DNA of 7,602 nt from Treponema sp. UBA1798 (lineage in GTDB: Bacteria > Spirochaetota > Spirochaetia > Treponematales > Treponemataceae): the NCBI GenBank assembly GCA_002319875.1, contig DCFS01000236.1, forward strand, positions 3,821-11,422, written 5' to 3'. Under the pieces are notes generated by a model. It saw only the letters and a program-made list of their open reading frames with translations. It was not told where the DNA came from and did no database searches. The translations under genes and the position numbers were made by a program. This document shows, piece by piece, positions 6,116 to 7,602 of this stretch. Position 1 is the first letter of the stretch, and each line of letters opens with the position of its first letter.

Positions 6116-6751
6116 TTACGCCGATATCGAATAAAGAAGAAGGTCTAATGAATACTGGAAGAGTTCTCCGGCGGGCATCGGACGGTAAATACTTTTCCGT
6201 CCGGTTTCTGCAGATACGTATCTCATAAAATCGGTAAGTACAGACATGAATGCAAAAGCGGCCTTCTCCGGTATCAGATCGGACCGCATGGAACCTTCCG
6301 CTATTCCCTCCCGCATCGATACTACGATAAGCTGATAGTATTTCATAGTTTTTTCCTGAAATATAGTTTTCCAGGTACCATCTTCCGTTGAATCCAGAAT
6401 CACAAACGCACGATTGACGAAAGCTGTTTCAGAAGGATTCTTCCGGCATATAGAAAAAAAATGCCCGCAGGATTCTTTCAGCCATTCAAACGCAGTTGAC
6501 GTTCTTTCATTTTTACCGGGAAGAGGAATGAAATCCGCTTTCGGGAGCCGGGTCACCGCTACGGCAAACAGAAGCTCCTCTTTCCGCGAAAAATACTGAT
6601 ACACTGTACGCTTTGTAAATCCGGCAGACTGTGCAATCTCGTCCATTGAGGAAGCGTCAAAACCTTTTTCCAGAAAAAGGCGCTCTGCCGCATCGATAAT
6701 ATTTTTTTCGCGTGCTTTGTGTTCCTGTTCCCTGCGCATTGATATTTCCAC
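6116..6751 (-). CDS. TetR/AcrR family transcriptional regulator
   Basis: This 211-residue, minus-strand protein has the standard TetR length. The N-terminal DNA-binding domain is clear: REKNIIDAAERLFLEKGFDA (helix 1 and turn, 14-33), then the helix-turn-helix at about 35-55 (MDEIAQSAGF-TKRTVYQYF) followed by RKEEL at 56-60. The remaining 150 residues form the variable ligand-binding and dimer domain, so the inducer cannot be read. The start is GTG at 6751, chosen because GGAGGAA (complement of 6755-6761) ends five bases upstream. The next in-frame ATG, at 6739, is too far from it. It is divergent from the flavodoxin remnant and DUF4345 gene, and the shared 103-base gap carries an array of identical inverted half-sites. 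It very probably represses those genes and itself. It converges with the deacylase gene and is unlikely to be part of that operon. Confidence 0.93.
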   Translation of the reverse strand: MEISMRREQEHKAREKNIIDAAERLFLEKGFDASSMDEIAQSAGFTKRTVYQYFSRKEELLFAVAVTRLPKADFIPLPGKNERTSTAFEWLKESCGHFFSICRKNPSETAFVNRAFVILDSTEDGTWKTIFQEKTMKYYQLIVVSMREGIAEGSMRSDLIPEKAAFAFMSVLTDFMRYVSAETGRKSIYRPMPAGELFQYSLDLLLYSISA

Positions 6752-6766
6752 CGATTCCTCCGCATA

Positions 6767-6794
6767 TTGACAGTATTTTATTATTAAGTATACT
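6767..6794 (+). promoter_or_regulatory. Strong sigma70-type promoter for the rightward operon
   Basis: A perfect -35 TTGACA (6767-6772) is followed after 16 bases by -10 TATACT (6789-6794), five of six bases of consensus. Transcription would start near 6801, inside the palindromic operator at 6782-6809. This is the geometry of direct repression by a TetR dimer. The -35 lies only 15 bases from the tetR GTG, so the same operator can also occlude the leftward promoter; on the minus strand a TATACT is present at 6792-6787. Confidence 0.65.
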
Positions 6795-6831
6795 ACGGTA
6801 TACTTAATACATCACAGTATATTAAGTATAC
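6782..6831. promoter_or_regulatory. TetR operator array: three identical 12-bp half-sites in alternating orientation
   Basis: TATTAAGTATAC at 6782-6793 is matched by its exact reverse complement GTATACTTAATA at 6798-6809, with a 4-base spacer (TACG), and again by an exact direct copy at 6820-6831. Neighbouring sites face each other: the first pair has a 4-base gap, and the second and third arms have a 10-base gap. The first pair covers the -10 and start point of the rightward promoter. Location between a divergent tetR and its neighbour, dyad symmetry and exact repetition together strongly suggest the operator of the TetR protein encoded at 6116-6751. Confidence 0.75.
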
Positions 6832-6854
6832 TCATACTAACTATAGGAGGTTTT

Positions 6855-7055
6855 ATGACAAAAATCTACTACTTTTCGGGTAGAGGCAGTTCTCTCTGCA
6901 TAACCCGCAAAACCATCTGCGGAACGTGCCTTGCAGCGCGCAGCCGCCGCCCTGACCGGAGAATAACCCGCAGCGAAATGATAATCAGTAACCCTGCCGC
7001 AGGCAACACGGCATTGCTACCTGCACACGAATCAGCAGCTTCCGTGCACAAATAA
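6855..7055 (+). pseudogene. Degraded N-terminus of a flavodoxin-fold (EFR1-type ferredoxin) protein
   Basis: The ATG at 6855 has a textbook Shine-Dalgarno (AGGAGG, 6845-6850) and opens a 66-residue frame starting MTKIYYFSGRGSSL. This closely resembles the MxKIYYFSGTGNSLxIA start of flavodoxin/EFR1-family proteins, where GTGNS binds FMN phosphate. Here it reads GRGSS. After about residue 20 the frame becomes arginine- and cysteine-rich and unlike the family. An overlapping frame nearby reads AERALQRAAAALTGE, closer to the expected helix, so a frameshift around 6905-6915 is plausible. The rest of the flavodoxin fold and the 4Fe-4S domains (about 260 residues in EFR1) are missing. It is first behind the TetR-controlled promoter and ends 11 bases before the DUF4345 start, so translating it may feed ribosomes to the next gene. 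A functional small protein cannot be excluded. Confidence 0.5.
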
Positions 7056-7066
7056 AGAGGTATAAA

Positions 7067-7468
7067 ATGAGTAAATTCTTTTTCCGTACAGTTCTGGCTA
7101 TAATCTGTGTGCTCTGTTTTTATACGGGTTATCTCGGATACCGATACGGTGCGGTCAACTGGTACTATGGACTTCCGGACAATCCGGTATTTACCCCCGG
7201 GCTTCGTATGCTCGACAGCAACCTCCGTTTTTTCAACGGATTATGGGTTGCAATAGGTCTTATATTACTATGGATGATTCCGAATGCCGCAAAGCAAACC
7301 CATATCATGCGAAATCTTGCAGTAATGTTCTTTCTGGGTGGAATCGGGCGCATTGTCTCGATTGCAGCATGCGGTGTGCCGCCGTTGATGTATCTCCTGT
7401 TTATTCCCATAGAACTCGGGTTTCCGTTATTGGCATTATGGCAGCACAGAATCGCTTTGAAAGGTTAA
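7067..7468 (+). CDS. DUF4345-type small integral membrane protein
   Basis: This 133-residue protein has four probable membrane segments at about 5-27, 57-72, 82-102 and 106-126. Motifs that recall the DUF4345 family are DSNLRFFNGLW (50-60) after the first loop, FFLGGIGRIVS (88-98) in segment three, and GVPP followed by IELG in segment four. No enzymatic function is established for the family; members are often found beside TetR regulators. The start is supported by GAGG at 7057-7060, six bases before the ATG, and the gene begins 11 bases after the flavodoxin remnant ends. It is therefore probably co-transcribed from the TetR-controlled promoter at 6767-6794 and is the only intact structural gene of that unit. 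No terminator is visible after it. Confidence 0.8.
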   Translation: MSKFFFRTVLAIICVLCFYTGYLGYRYGAVNWYYGLPDNPVFTPGLRMLDSNLRFFNGLWVAIGLILLWMIPNAAKQTHIMRNLAVMFFLGGIGRIVSIAACGVPPLMYLLFIPIELGFPLLALWQHRIALKG

Positions 7469-7494
7469 AGTGTGTATCACAGCAGCGTCCGGTA

Positions 7495-7525
7495 TTAAAA
7501 AGTGCAGGACATTCTTTCCCTCCTT
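7495..7525 (-). other. Stranded strong Shine-Dalgarno and start codon with a five-codon frame
   Basis: On the minus strand AAGGAGG (complement of 7519-7525) sits six bases before an ATG at 7512, an ideal initiation site. The frame stops after five codons (MSCTF, stop at 7497-7495). It looks like the 5' edge of a lost gene or a tiny leader peptide. The rest of 7469-7602 shows no convincing gene, terminator or RNA. Confidence 0.3.
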
Positions 7526-7602
7526 ACCGGAAAGACGATATGGAACACCCGTATACCTCATCTCATCATGTGTGTGAAAACAGACTGTCTGCAGAATGAA
7601 AC

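Noticed and set aside
1..7602. CRISPR arrays, insertion sequences, tRNA or rRNA genes, phage genes
   Set aside because: Scanned for spaced repeats, transposase motifs and terminal repeats, and RNA cores; none seen. The only exact repeats of note are the TetR half-sites.

Overview
The window looks like a bacterial chromosome with roughly even base composition, densely packed genes and good Shine-Dalgarno sites. Two features point weakly to a spirochaete of the Treponema type: the MalY/PatB-type enzyme shares many motifs with T. denticola cystalysin, and codon use favours CGG/CCG/GAA/ATA. A Firmicute is not excluded. The organism call is inference, not proof.

Layout, left to right. (1) Positions 1-44 carry the first 14 codons of a leftward gene that resembles an alpha/beta hydrolase. 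(2) Positions 45-387 are a divergent intergenic region with two long perfect palindromes and a good sigma70-like promoter facing right. (3) Positions 388-2811 hold two PLP enzymes of sulfur amino-acid metabolism: a cystathionine gamma-synthase/lyase-like enzyme, then a MalY/PatB C-S lyase (cystathionine beta-lyase). In sequence they can turn an O-acylhomoserine plus cysteine into homocysteine, or release sulfide from cysteine. (4) Positions 2895-4580 hold a damaged two-component system. A promoter, leader hairpin, Shine-Dalgarno site and signal peptide from some exported protein run out of frame into the last third of an OmpR-family response regulator, which has lost its receiver domain. An intact-looking sensor histidine kinase follows, but it has no room for a HAMP domain. 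(5) Positions 4635-6014 encode an N-acyl-D-amino-acid deacylase with all expected metal ligands. (6) Positions 6116-7468 form a TetR-regulated divergent module. The tetR gene (GTG start) faces left; to the right lie a degraded flavodoxin/EFR1-type N-terminus and a small DUF4345 membrane protein. Three exact 12-bp half-sites of alternating orientation lie over the promoter between them. (7) Positions 7469-7602 have no convincing gene, but contain a stranded strong Shine-Dalgarno plus ATG on the minus strand.

I did not find a clear new defence, mobile or biosynthetic system. The most informative signals are the TetR operator array and the repeated traces of deletion: the decapitated response regulator, the HAMP-less kinase, the flavodoxin stub and the stranded start site. 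Together they suggest a lineage that is losing regulatory genes.
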